A stretch of DNA of 64,000 nt from the NCBI RefSeq assembly GCF_019704555.1, contig NZ_AP024745.1, positions 1 through 64,000 on the forward strand, written 5' to 3'. Shown here in pieces: positions 30,454 through 38,979 of the stretch. This DNA comes from Actinoplanes sp. L3-i22 (GTDB lineage Bacteria; Actinomycetota; Actinomycetes; Mycobacteriales; Micromonosporaceae). Under the pieces are notes generated by a model. The model made no database searches, was not told the origin of the DNA, and saw only the letters and a program-made list of their open reading frames with translations. Position numbers and translations under genes: made by a program. How positions within the stretch are numbered: position 1 is the first letter of the stretch; each line of letters opens with the position of its first letter.

Positions 30454-31806
30454 ATGAAGAAGACGTGGGTTCGTAAGACGCTGAGCGTCGGAATCATGGC
30501 CGCCGGGGCCCTGCTGCTCGGCCCGGTCGCCGCTGCCCAGGCCGGCGGGCACCACACCGCCCCGCAGGGTGGCCAGAACGGGATCACGCAGGTCTCCTCG
30601 ACCAACCTCGGCGCCCTGAACGGCACCCAGTTCGCGATGCCGGTCACCGCGCCGATGAACATGAACGGCAACGCCCTCGCCCTGGGTGGCATCTCCTCCG
30701 CCACCGGTGGCGGCGTCAACCACATCGCCGAGGGGTCCCAGGCCCGCCGCGGCGGCAACGGGATCGCGCAGCAGTCCGGCGGCAACGTCGGCTTCGGGAA
30801 CGGCACCCAGATCTCCGTGCCGGTCACCGTTCCGACGAACATGAACGGCAACGCCGACAGCCTCTTCGGGGTCAGCTCGGCCCGCGGCACCGGGGTCAAC
30901 CACGTCACCGAGGGCGCGCAGGCCGCCAACGGTGGCTGGGGCAACGGGATCGGGCAGCAGTCCGGCGGCAACGTCGGCATCCTGAACGGCACCCAGATCG
31001 CCGTGCCGATCACCATCCCGATCAACCAGTGCGGCAACGCGGACAGCCTGTTCGGGGTCTCCTCGGCGCGGGCCACCTGCGGCAACTTCATCGGTGGCAG
31101 CGGCTTCGGCCGTAGCGTGCAGCAGGGCGGCAACGGCGGCGCGGTCGGCAACGACGGCTGGGGTCACGGCGGCAACGCGGTCGGCGCCCTGGGCCACGGT
31201 GGCAACCGGGTCGGTGGCTGGGACAACGGGATCAACCAGTCCAGCTTCGGCAACATCGGCTTCCTGAACGGCACCCAGTTCGCGGCGCCGATCGTCGCCC
31301 CGATCAACGCCTGCGGCAACTCGCTCGGCTCGCTGCTGGGCTCTGCCCAGTCCTCGGCGATCTGCGTGAACCGGATCGGCAACGACGGCGACGACGTCAT
31401 GTGGGTCAAGAAGCCGGCCAAGGGACACCAGCACGGCGGCGACGTCCAGGGTGACCAGGGCGACGACTGCTCCTGCAACGACGACGACAACAGCGGCGAC
31501 GTCCGTGGCGACCACGGTGGCTACGACAACGGTGGCTCGGCCCCGGCCGTCAACGACGACCACGGCTACACCAACGACGACGACAACGGCGACGTCAAGG
31601 GTGACAAGGGTGGCAAGGGCTACGGCGACGTCAAGGACGACAACAAGGGCGACGTCAAGGGCGACAAGGGTGGCAAGGGCTACGGCGACGTGAGCCCGGA
31701 CAAGTACGGCGACAAGACCGGTGGCCGCAACTCCATCGAGAGCACCCCGGTCAGTGGCCTGACCGGCAGCCTCGGCGGCCTGGACCTGCTGAACAGCCTG
31801 CGCTGA
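30454..31806 (+). CDS. Chaplin-like multi-repeat secreted protein
   Basis: 450 aa. A signal peptide (about 1-29, ending AAAQA-GG) is followed by four repeats of ~50 residues (starting about 42, 102, 167, 256). Each carries NGI...S..N.G.LNGTQ followed by a V/I/P-rich beta strand, then NGN or CGN and a second strand. This resembles the chaplin core (GN..Q.PV..PVNVCGN...GLLNPAFG). Repeats 3 and 4 have Cys pairs (193/209, 287/304); repeats 1 and 2 have none. A C-terminal Asp/Gly/Lys-rich segment (about 329-423) repeats KGDKGGKGYGDV. No LPXTG-type signal is present. Likely an amyloid-type surface protein of spores or sporangia. Confidence 0.8.
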   Translation: MKKTWVRKTLSVGIMAAGALLLGPVAAAQAGGHHTAPQGGQNGITQVSSTNLGALNGTQFAMPVTAPMNMNGNALALGGISSATGGGVNHIAEGSQARRGGNGIAQQSGGNVGFGNGTQISVPVTVPTNMNGNADSLFGVSSARGTGVNHVTEGAQAANGGWGNGIGQQSGGNVGILNGTQIAVPITIPINQCGNADSLFGVSSARATCGNFIGGSGFGRSVQQGGNGGAVGNDGWGHGGNAVGALGHGGNRVGGWDNGINQSSFGNIGFLNGTQFAAPIVAPINACGNSLGSLLGSAQSSAICVNRIGNDGDDVMWVKKPAKGHQHGGDVQGDQGDDCSCNDDDNSGDVRGDHGGYDNGGSAPAVNDDHGYTNDDDNGDVKGDKGGKGYGDVKDDNKGDVKGDKGGKGYGDVSPDKYGDKTGGRNSIESTPVSGLTGSLGGLDLLNSLR

Positions 31807-31813
31807 CGCGCTC

Positions 31814-31841
31814 GCGGAGACGTCCTTCCGGGCGTCTCCGC
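31814..31841 (+). terminator. Hairpin after the chaplin-like gene
   Basis: GCGGAGACG and CGTCTCCGC form a perfect 9-bp stem beginning 8 bp after the stop. There is no U-tract. A second hairpin lies at 31875-31906. Confidence 0.6.
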
Positions 31842-31874
31842 ACACCGGTGCTCCTCCACGCGCCGGTAATCAGG

Positions 31875-31906
31875 ACGGGAGTCCTCGCTGCGGCGAGGGC
31901 TCCCGT
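31875..31906 (+). terminator. Second hairpin downstream of the chaplin-like gene
   Basis: ACGGGAG.CCTCGC pairs with GCGAGG.CTCCCGT with one bulge on each side; TTCGTCGTTG follows. It separates the chaplin-like gene from the acyl-CoA dehydrogenase remnant. Confidence 0.6.
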
Positions 31907-31912
31907 TCGTCG

Positions 31913-32599
31913 TTGCCGGGCGGCGACTACTTCGCGCTCGGCTTCGGTCTCACCGAGCCGGACTCGGGCTCGGACGCGGCCGGCATCACCACCCGCGCGG
32001 TGCTCGACGAGGCGACCGGCGAGTGGGTGATCAACGGGACGAAGGCGTTCATCACCAACTCGGGCACCGACCTCACCGTCCTGGTCACGGTCATGGCGGT
32101 GACCGGGACGAGGCCGGACGGCAGCCGCGAGCTCTCCACGATCATCGTCCCGTCCGGCACGCCCGGCTTCACCGTCGCCCCGCAGTACTCGAAGGTCGGC
32201 TGGTGCACGTCGGACACTCACGAGCTGTCCTTCGACGACGTGCGCGTCCCCGCGGCGAACCTGCTCGGCGAGCGTGGCCGCGGCCTCGCCCAGTTCCTGA
32301 TCGCGGACATGGAGATGCGTGCCCACCTGGCCCGTCTCGGCTACTACGACGCGGCCGCCCGGCTGGTCGCCGGCGCGGACTTCAAGCGGTACGCGGCGAT
32401 CGCCAAGCTGAACGCCGGCAACGCCGCCATGGAGAACAGCCGCTATGCGACCCAGGTGCACGGCGGCTACGGCTTCATGAACGAGTCGGCGGTCGGCCGC
32501 TTCTACCGCGACGCCAAGATCCTGGAGATCGGTGAGGGCACCTCGGAGGTCCAGCGAATGCTGATCGCCCGCGGGCTCGGACTGGGCGCCGACGCGTGA
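31913..32599 (+). pseudogene. Acyl-CoA dehydrogenase remnant
   Basis: 228 codons against ~385 in intact enzymes. The frame begins directly in the middle beta domain (LTEPDSGSDAAG, about residue 130 of a normal enzyme); the N-terminal helical domain is absent and the upstream DNA is terminator hairpins. A further ~48 residues appear deleted where GRGLAQFL joins IADMEMRAH, removing the first helices of the C-terminal domain. The remaining end, with YRDAKILEIGEGTSEVQR and its catalytic-base Glu, is well preserved. No ribosome-binding site is evident. Without the missing parts it cannot fold as a normal ACAD, so it is called a pseudogene. Confidence 0.75.
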
Positions 32600-32741
32600 G
32601 TCGAGCGGGGGCCGGACTGGGCGTCGCCGCGTGAGTCACACCGGGGTCGGACTTTAAGTTTTAGTAACTCTCCGGAGTCGAATTCCCGACAAAGGGCCTT
32701 CTGGGTTCGCCTCGATCGATTCCGGTGCCTAGGTTCGCAGC

Positions 32742-34103
32742 ATGGCGTCCGATCAGGGCTTCGCGGTCCTGCTGCGCAATTATCGGCGGCGCGCCGGCCT
32801 GACTCAGGAAGAGTTGGCCGTCCGCGCCGCCATTGGTGTGCGTACCGTCCGTGATCTGGAGCGGGGTCGCGCCTCGCGTCCACAACGGACCACCGCCGAG
32901 CTGCTGGTCGGCGCCCTCGACCTGACCGGTTTCGATCGGGCCGCGTTTCTGGCCGCGGCCCGCGGCCGGCCGGCTCACGACTCGTTTCCCCCGGAGATTC
33001 CGCACCCTCCGGACACACCGTTCCTCCGGGCCACGCCGACCGACGACCTGATCGGCCGGGATGCCGACATCGCCCGGCTCGTCGCCGGGGTCCCGGCCAC
33101 CGGCGGGCCGCGCGGGACGACCCTGGTCGGCGTCGCCGGCGTGGGCAAGACCAGCCTCGCCACGGTCGTCGCGCACCGGCTGGCCGACGTCCACCCGGGC
33201 GGTGTGGCCGGGGTGGCGGTGGGCGACGACTCCACCGCCGACGAGCTGCTGGACAGCGTGGCCGCCGGGTTCGGCGCGGCCCGGTCGCGGGATATGTCCG
33301 GGCATCTCGCCGGCGGGCCCGCGCTGCTCTTCGTGGACGGGGTGGACCGCGCCCCGGACGCGGTCCGGGAGGCACTGGCCGGGCTGCTGGACCGGGTGCC
33401 GGGGCTGCGGTTCCTGGCCACCGGGCGGCAGCCGTCCGGGCTGGCCGAGGAGCGGGTGTGGCCGGTGGTGCCGCTGGCGACCCCGCCGGCCGGACTGTCC
33501 GTGCGGACGGTCGCGGAGTTGGTGCCGTACTCCGCAATCGGTCTTTTTCTGGAACGTCTCGGCCGGGTCCGCCGGACCCGTCTGGCCGCGCACGAGATCG
33601 ACCCGCTCGCCGCGCTGGTCCGCCGGCTCGGTGGGCTGCCGCTGGCGATCGAGCTCGCCGCGGCCCGCGGCCGGGTGCGCACCATTCCGGAGATTCTCGC
33701 CGGCTATCCCGGCCCGCCGCCGCATCCGGACCCGGCTCGTCCGCAGGCCGTCGTCCCGCTGCACACCGTGGTGGCGGAGACGTATCGGGTGCTCGCGCCG
33801 GCCGAGCAGCGGGCGTTGCGGCTGCTGGCGATGTTCCGGCACCGCTGGTCGCGGGAGCTGGCCGAGGCCCTGCTGGACACCGTGGACGATGACCGCGCCG
33901 ACGTGGTGCACCTGCTGGATCGCCTGGTCGCGCTCGGGTTGCTCAGCGTGAGTGGCGAGGATGCCGTGCGATTCCGGCTGCCGGCCGCGGTCCGGGATTT
34001 CGCCACCGAGCGGGCGTCCGCCGAGGGTGAGCTGGAGGACGCCCGGAAGCGTCATGCCCGCCTGGGCCCGGACACCGGCTCCGGCTACGGCGTCGTGCCG
34101 TGA
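32742..34103 (+). CDS. XRE-type HTH / NB-ARC ATPase regulator
   Basis: 453 aa; ATG with TAGGTT 6 nt upstream (leaderless-like). An N-terminal XRE helix-turn-helix (about 8-60, GLTQEELAVRAAIGVRTVRDLE) is followed by an NB-ARC STAND ATPase: Walker A GVAGVGKTS near 130, Walker B LLFVDGVD near 193, and GGLPLAIEL near 303, then a winged-helix-like end. Relatives usually carry hundreds of residues of TPR sensor after this; here the protein stops at 453 aa, just after the winged helix. Confidence 0.85.
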   Translation: MASDQGFAVLLRNYRRRAGLTQEELAVRAAIGVRTVRDLERGRASRPQRTTAELLVGALDLTGFDRAAFLAAARGRPAHDSFPPEIPHPPDTPFLRATPTDDLIGRDADIARLVAGVPATGGPRGTTLVGVAGVGKTSLATVVAHRLADVHPGGVAGVAVGDDSTADELLDSVAAGFGAARSRDMSGHLAGGPALLFVDGVDRAPDAVREALAGLLDRVPGLRFLATGRQPSGLAEERVWPVVPLATPPAGLSVRTVAELVPYSAIGLFLERLGRVRRTRLAAHEIDPLAALVRRLGGLPLAIELAAARGRVRTIPEILAGYPGPPPHPDPARPQAVVPLHTVVAETYRVLAPAEQRALRLLAMFRHRWSRELAEALLDTVDDDRADVVHLLDRLVALGLLSVSGEDAVRFRLPAAVRDFATERASAEGELEDARKRHARLGPDTGSGYGVVP

Positions 34104-34123
34104 TCTCCGGTTGAAACCGGAGA
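34104..34123 (+). terminator. Hairpin after the XRE/NB-ARC gene
   Basis: TCTCCGGTT-GA-AACCGGAGA is a perfect 9-bp palindromic stem starting directly after the TGA. It is followed to 34420 by ~300 bp with no convincing gene, only short Arg-rich frames lacking coding character. Confidence 0.55.
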
Positions 34124-34420
34124 GCTGAAGCCGGAAAAGCTGGGCCCGGGCGCGGCGTGCGCAACCGGCGTGACTCGTGCCCCCCACGCGCCGATCGCTG
34201 CTACGCCGCGCCCTCAAGCGGCGAGAACGAAGACTCCCCCGTAAGCCCCGTACGTCGCCTCGAACGCGCCGCATCCCCCAGGGCCGCAACAGTAGCCGGG
34301 CCGTGCACCGGGCCAAGGGAATTCGCCCGTTCTGCCGGTGGTTCTGCCGGTCTGCCCGGCCCGGCTTGCCGCAGCGTGACCGTTTCTGACCGGTCGGCGA
34401 CGACCCTCCACAAGGGCCGG

Positions 34421-34906
34421 TCAGGCGGTGGCGACGGTCTCCGCGCTGCCGGCCGTGGCGCACGGGTTGACCGCGTCCCGGACCGTCCGGAGGGAGTCGA
34501 GCAGGTCGTCCAGCCGGTCCGCCGGGAGCAGCCCGACGAACCACTGCTGGACCAGCTCGAGGTGCCCCGGCAGGACCTGGGCGAGGCGTTCCTGGCCGAC
34601 GTCGGTGATCACCGCGTAGGAGCTGCGCCGGTCGCTCGGGCAGGCCTCGCGGCGGACCAGGCCGCCGCGCTCCATCCGGTCCACGACCCGGGTGACGCCA
34701 CTGGTGGAGAGGGTGGTCTGGCCGGCGAGGTCGGTCATCCGGAGGCGGTGGCCGGGCGAGCGGGCGAGGCGCATCAGCACCTCGAACTCGACCGGGGAGA
34801 GCCGGTGCTGTTCGAACTGTGTGGCCAGGCGGTTCATCAAGCCCGTGTACGCCTCGGCCAGCAGGCCGACCGCGGTGAGGCGAGGGTCGTCCAGATCGGT
34901 GTTCAC
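34421..34906 (-). CDS. MarR-family transcriptional regulator
   Basis: 161 aa from the GTG at 34906. The winged-helix domain is at about 30-105 (SPVEFEVLMRLARSPGHRLR; TLSTSGVTRVVDRMERGGLV). The DR dipeptide of the wing is in CPSDRRSSYAVIT. The gene diverges from the yceI gene; the 99-bp spacer holds a promoter with a small dyad. Autorepression and control of yceI are inferred from this arrangement. A much longer open frame upstream is antisense to yceI and rejected. Confidence 0.9.
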   Translation of the reverse strand: MNTDLDDPRLTAVGLLAEAYTGLMNRLATQFEQHRLSPVEFEVLMRLARSPGHRLRMTDLAGQTTLSTSGVTRVVDRMERGGLVRREACPSDRRSSYAVITDVGQERLAQVLPGHLELVQQWFVGLLPADRLDDLLDSLRTVRDAVNPCATAGSAETVATA

Positions 34907-34927
34907 GCACTCAACACTAGCAGGCAC

Positions 34928-34958
34928 TTGACAAGGGGAATATTGCTGAGCATATAGT
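34928..34958 (+). promoter_or_regulatory. Promoter of yceI with a candidate MarR operator
   Basis: TTGACA (34928-34933), a 19-bp spacer and TATAGT (34953-34958) read toward yceI. The spacer carries a dyad TGCTGAGCA (34944-34952) flanked by ATAT-like ends, the sort of site a MarR dimer could occupy. The spacer is 1-2 bp longer than ideal. Confidence 0.55.
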
Positions 34959-35005
34959 TGCTCCGTCAGACAAGCACCCCGCCAGACTTGAGAGAAGGAC
35001 CAGTC

Positions 35006-35575
35006 ATGACCGTCAGCACGCGCGAGTTCGAGGGCCTGCAGTTCCCCGCGGCCGGCACCTACGACCTGGACGCGGCGCACAAGCGGGTCGGCTTCGTCGT
35101 CAAGCACCTCATGGTCAGCAAGGTTCGTGGGCAGTTCGCCGAGGCGAGCGCGACCATCGTGGTGGCGGAGAACCCGCTGGAGTCCTCGGTGACGGCGTCG
35201 ATCAAGACCGCGAGCGTCCAGACCGGTCAGGTCGACCGGGACAACCACCTGCGCTCCGGTGACTTCTTCGAGCCCGAGAAGTTCCCGACGATGGAGTACC
35301 GGAGCACCGGCGTGAAGTCGCACGCCGGCACCGAGTTCGTCCTCGACGGTGAGCTCACGATCAAGGGCATCACCAAGCCGGTCGAGCTCGTCGTCGAGTT
35401 CGAGGGCGCCACCACCAGTCCGTACGGTCAGCACGTGTTCGGCTTCAGCGCCAGCACCGAGATCGACCGCACCGAGTGGGACCTGAACTGGAACGTCGCG
35501 CTCGAGGGCGGTGGCGTCATGGTCAGCAAGAAGGTCAAGATCGAGATCGAGGGCGAAGCCGTTCTGCAGGCCTGA
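35006..35575 (+). CDS. YceI-family lipid-binding protein
   Basis: 189 aa from the ATG at 35006 (GAGAAGGAC ribosome-binding site). It is a lipocalin-like beta barrel; family motifs include TYDLDAAHKRVGFVVKHLM, FEPEKFPTMEYRST and LTIKGITKPVEL. YceI proteins bind polyisoprenoid or amide lipids. No signal peptide is present, so this copy is cytosolic, as in many actinobacteria. It faces a MarR gene. Confidence 0.93.
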   Translation: MTVSTREFEGLQFPAAGTYDLDAAHKRVGFVVKHLMVSKVRGQFAEASATIVVAENPLESSVTASIKTASVQTGQVDRDNHLRSGDFFEPEKFPTMEYRSTGVKSHAGTEFVLDGELTIKGITKPVELVVEFEGATTSPYGQHVFGFSASTEIDRTEWDLNWNVALEGGGVMVSKKVKIEIEGEAVLQA

Positions 35576-35593
35576 TCCCCGCATCGTCCACAG

Positions 35594-35625
35594 TCGAGGC
35601 GCCACCGGACTCCGGTGGCGCCTCG
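35594..35625 (+). terminator. Terminator after yceI
   Basis: CGAGGCGCCACCGG-ACT-CCGGTGGCGCCTCG is a perfect 14-bp stem with a 3-nt loop followed by TTCTG. A DnaA-box-like TCGTCCACA precedes it at 35584. Confidence 0.9.
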
Positions 35626-35799
35626 TTCTGTCTGCCCACCGAAAACTGCCTTTCTGTCCGCAATGCCGGTGTTGCGCCCGCGGAAAACCGTTGTCTGGCG
35701 GTAGTCGCTCGGGGATGCGAAGGTGGACCGACAGTATTTGCTCGTTCACAGCGCGGTGATCGGCGTCCGTTTCGTCCCCGACCGGAGCGGGAGGGCACC

Positions 35800-37272
35800 A
35801 TGGGCACAGATCTGGCACACGCCGTCTTTTCGCCCGACGATCGGGTTCGTTTCCGGCACAAGGTGCGTCGTGGCCTGGATGTGCTGGGCGGCCTGCTGGA
35901 CGCCGAGGTGTTCGACACCGGCACCGGCATGACCGGGCTGGAGATCGAGATGAACCTGGTCGACGCGGCGGGCGGCCCGGTGATGCGCAACGCCGAGTTG
36001 CTGGCCGACCTGGCCGATCCGCGTTTCCAGGCCGAGCTGGGGCGATTCAACCTCGAGCTCAACGTGCCGCCCCGGCACCTGGCCGCGGACGGTTTCGGAG
36101 CCTTCGAAAAAGAGATAACAGACGCTTTGCGTACGGCGGAGGAACGCGCCGCCAAGGCCGACAGCCGCCTGGCGCTGATCGGCATGCTGCCCACGCTCGC
36201 CCCCGACGACCTGGTGCTGGCGAACCTCTCGGCGGGCAAACGGTTCCGCGCCCTCAACGACGAGATCGTCGCCGCCCGGGGCGAGCAGTTCCCGCTCGAC
36301 ATCCGCGGGGTGGAGCGGCTGCGCAGCGCGAGCGGGACGATCGTGCCCGAGTCGGCCTGCACCAGCACGCAGTTCCACCTGCAGGTCGCGCCGGAGTCGT
36401 TCGCCCGCTACTGGAACGCGTCCCAGGCGGTGGCCGGGGCTCAGGTGGCGCTGGGTGCGAACTCGCCCTTCCTGCACGGGCGACGACTCTGGGCGGAGAC
36501 CCGGATCGTCCTGTTCGAGCAGGCCACCGACACCCGGCCGGACGAGCTCAAGGAGCAGGGCGTCCGACCACGGGTGTGGTTCGGGGAGAGATGGATCACC
36601 TCGGTCTTCGATCTGTACGAGGAGAACGTCCGATTCTTCCCGCCGCTGCTGCCGTACCTCAGCGACGAGGACCCGGACGGCGTCCGGACGGCCGGCGGGA
36701 TCCCGCGGCTGGCCGAGCTGTGCCTGCACAACGGAACCGTCTACCGGTGGAACCGGCCGGTCTACGACGTGATGGACGGCAAGCCCCACCTGCGCGTGGA
36801 GAACCGGGTGCTGCCGTCCGGCCCGACCGTGGTCGACCTGCTGGCGAACGCGGCCTTCTACTTCGGGGTGGTGCGCCGGCTCGCCGAGGCGGAGCGCCCG
36901 GTCTGGTCCCGGCTCGACTTCGGCACCGCCGGTGCGAACTTCCGGGCCGGGGCGCGGGCCGGGCTGGACGCCACGGCGCGCTGGCCGGGGCTGGGCGAGG
37001 TCGGCGTGGTCGAGCTGGTGCTGGAGACGTTGCTGCCGCTGGCGTACGACGGACTTGATCGTTTCGGGGTTCCGCCGGTCGATCGGGATCGGCTGCTCGG
37101 GATCATCGAGGGACGCTGCCGGAGCCGGCAGAACGGGGCATCCTGGCAGACCGCCGCGGTCCGCGCCGCGGAGCGTCGGGGGCTGTCCCGGCCGGATGCC
37201 CTGCGCGAGATGACCCTGCGCTACCTGGACCTGCAGCGCTCGAACGAGCCGGTGCACACCTGGCCGGCCTGA
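35800..37272 (+). CDS. Glutamate-cysteine ligase family protein (GCS2)
   Basis: 490 aa from the ATG at 35800 (CGGGAGGGC ribosome-binding site); the upstream open frame runs through the yceI antiphase and is ignored. Family landmarks: GLEIEMNLVD near 48 (metal/ATP-binding Glu), FNLELNVPPRHL near 86, and ACTSTQFHLQV near 186. GCS2-type enzymes ligate glutamate and cysteine or related amines. The true substrate in mycothiol-type actinobacteria is uncertain; an EgtA-like role in ergothioneine synthesis is possible, but no egt genes are nearby. Confidence 0.85.
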   Translation: MGTDLAHAVFSPDDRVRFRHKVRRGLDVLGGLLDAEVFDTGTGMTGLEIEMNLVDAAGGPVMRNAELLADLADPRFQAELGRFNLELNVPPRHLAADGFGAFEKEITDALRTAEERAAKADSRLALIGMLPTLAPDDLVLANLSAGKRFRALNDEIVAARGEQFPLDIRGVERLRSASGTIVPESACTSTQFHLQVAPESFARYWNASQAVAGAQVALGANSPFLHGRRLWAETRIVLFEQATDTRPDELKEQGVRPRVWFGERWITSVFDLYEENVRFFPPLLPYLSDEDPDGVRTAGGIPRLAELCLHNGTVYRWNRPVYDVMDGKPHLRVENRVLPSGPTVVDLLANAAFYFGVVRRLAEAERPVWSRLDFGTAGANFRAGARAGLDATARWPGLGEVGVVELVLETLLPLAYDGLDRFGVPPVDRDRLLGIIEGRCRSRQNGASWQTAAVRAAERRGLSRPDALREMTLRYLDLQRSNEPVHTWPA

Positions 37273-37281
37273 CCGCCCGGG

Positions 37282-38847
37282 TCAGTCCCTGGGGTTGATG
37301 CGGGCGATCGGCGGGTTCGCCGGCGGCGGCGTGATCGTGGAGCGCGGCGTCGCTTCCTTGCGGGCGGCGGCTCGCTTGGTGGCGCTCTTGGCAGGTCGCG
37401 CGGCGGCGGCGAGCTCCGGGTCGGCGAACCCCGCGGCCGGCGTGTTCCCACTGGTGGAAGCCTTCGGCGGGGTGGGCTTAGCGGCCGGCCCGGGCCGGGG
37501 AGCTTCGGGCTTCGCCGTCGGCGAGGCCGGCTTGGCGGCCGGCGCCGCAGCGGCTGCGACGGGCTCGGGGGTGCGCGACTTGCGACCGCGACCGGTCGGC
37601 TCCGAGTCGGCCGGCTCGGCCGGAGTTTCCGCAACGCTCTCGGCCGGGCGCCGCTTGCCGAAGAGGAGCCAGCGACGACGACCAGCGGCCGGCGGTTCCT
37701 CTTCGGACAAATCGGGCGCGTACGGCTCGGCGTCCGATGTGAACTTCGCCCGCTTCGTGGGCTTTGCTGAAGCCTTGTCCGGTGGGGTGGCCGGAGCGGG
37801 CTGCGGCGCGGGCCGGGGCTGGGCCGGCACCGGACGGGTCGGCGTGGCAGCCTTGGCCACCGCGGCACTGCTCTCCGTGTCGGCGGCGGCGGCCGGAACC
37901 TCGGCACTCTGCCCGGCCGGCAGCGGCAGCGGCGGATTCTCCCGGCGGGCCGCACCACGCGACCCCTTGGCCAGCGCGACCGTCAACGCGGAACCGGCCA
38001 GCCCGGCGAGCACCGCGTACGGCGCGATCAGGTAGGCGGACTGCAGCGGCCCGGCGGCCTCGGTCAACAGCGGGGCCAGCGACAGGAACGAGATCGCGAC
38101 GAGCAGCGGCCCGACCGCACCGGACGTGGCGGTGCCCAGTCCCAGATTCCCCCGCCGGGCGGCCGGCCAGGCCATCAGCAGCCCGATCAGGAACGCGGCG
38201 GTCAGGGTCAGGGCGGCGCTGGGCCAGTAGATCCCCCCGTACCGAATCGGGGTCTGGGTCTCGGCGAACTGCCAGCTGGTGAGGTAGGTCTGCAGGTCAC
38301 GATCGGTGGCCAGCTCGGCGGCGACGCCGGCGACGGCGAGGGCCCACAGCCAGGCCGCGGTGCCGAGGAGGTTGGCGGCGACCGGCGCGGAGGAGACCGC
38401 CCAGAACGCGACCACGATCCCGGCGACCAGGCCGATCAGCGTGTACCCGACGGCGACCAGCTGCGGTGAGTGGGAGAAGAGGCCGTTCGGCCGGACCGCG
38501 GACCGGGCCGGCAGGGCGACCAGCGCCACCGAGATCAGGGCGCCGAGCGCCGCGGCGGCGGAGAGCGCGATACGCCAGAGCGTGCGCCACGGCGCGGGTC
38601 GGTCGGCGCGCAGGCGACCGGCGATCACCGCACCCAGGACGGTGGCGCTCGCGGTGATCCAGGTCGCCCAGCCCAGGCTGTTCAGCCAGGTGCTGTCCGA
38701 TGCGGTCGCGGTGGTCGGCCACTCGATGACGCCGAGGCCGTACCCCAGACCCAGTTGTGCGGCGCCCGCGCCGGCGGCGATTCCGGCCGCGGCGCCGGCC
38801 TGTGCTGTCCAGCCCTTCTCGGCCATGCCGGGCACTGTACTGGCCAT
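37282..38847 (-). CDS. Multi-spanning membrane protein with long basic tail
   Basis: 521 aa from the ATG at 38847 (GCGGAG, 8 nt spacing); the frame further upstream is antisense to the PASTA gene. About eight transmembrane segments fill residues 15-310. The remaining ~210 residues are a cytosolic Pro/Ala/Lys-rich tail with a basic patch (RRRWLLFGKRR). No family is recognised. It converges on the GCS2 gene (9-bp gap) and diverges from the PASTA gene. Confidence 0.78.
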   Translation of the reverse strand: MASTVPGMAEKGWTAQAGAAAGIAAGAGAAQLGLGYGLGVIEWPTTATASDSTWLNSLGWATWITASATVLGAVIAGRLRADRPAPWRTLWRIALSAAAALGALISVALVALPARSAVRPNGLFSHSPQLVAVGYTLIGLVAGIVVAFWAVSSAPVAANLLGTAAWLWALAVAGVAAELATDRDLQTYLTSWQFAETQTPIRYGGIYWPSAALTLTAAFLIGLLMAWPAARRGNLGLGTATSGAVGPLLVAISFLSLAPLLTEAAGPLQSAYLIAPYAVLAGLAGSALTVALAKGSRGAARRENPPLPLPAGQSAEVPAAAADTESSAAVAKAATPTRPVPAQPRPAPQPAPATPPDKASAKPTKRAKFTSDAEPYAPDLSEEEPPAAGRRRWLLFGKRRPAESVAETPAEPADSEPTGRGRKSRTPEPVAAAAAPAAKPASPTAKPEAPRPGPAAKPTPPKASTSGNTPAAGFADPELAAAARPAKSATKRAAARKEATPRSTITPPPANPPIARINPRD

Positions 38848-38979
38848 CGACGAACTCCGCGAAATACCCATCCTGGTCACGCCCCGGATCGCGTTGCTCA
38901 CGGAACTCCCCCGGGTACCCCAAGATTCGATACCTTGACGCTGCGACGAGATCCTGCGTACGGAGCTGAGGGAGCGGCA

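Noticed and set aside
34177..34389. Arg-rich 70-codon frame between the NB-ARC and MarR genes
   Set aside because: No ribosome-binding site, strongly basic low-complexity translation, and equivalent frames on the other strand. No coding evidence.
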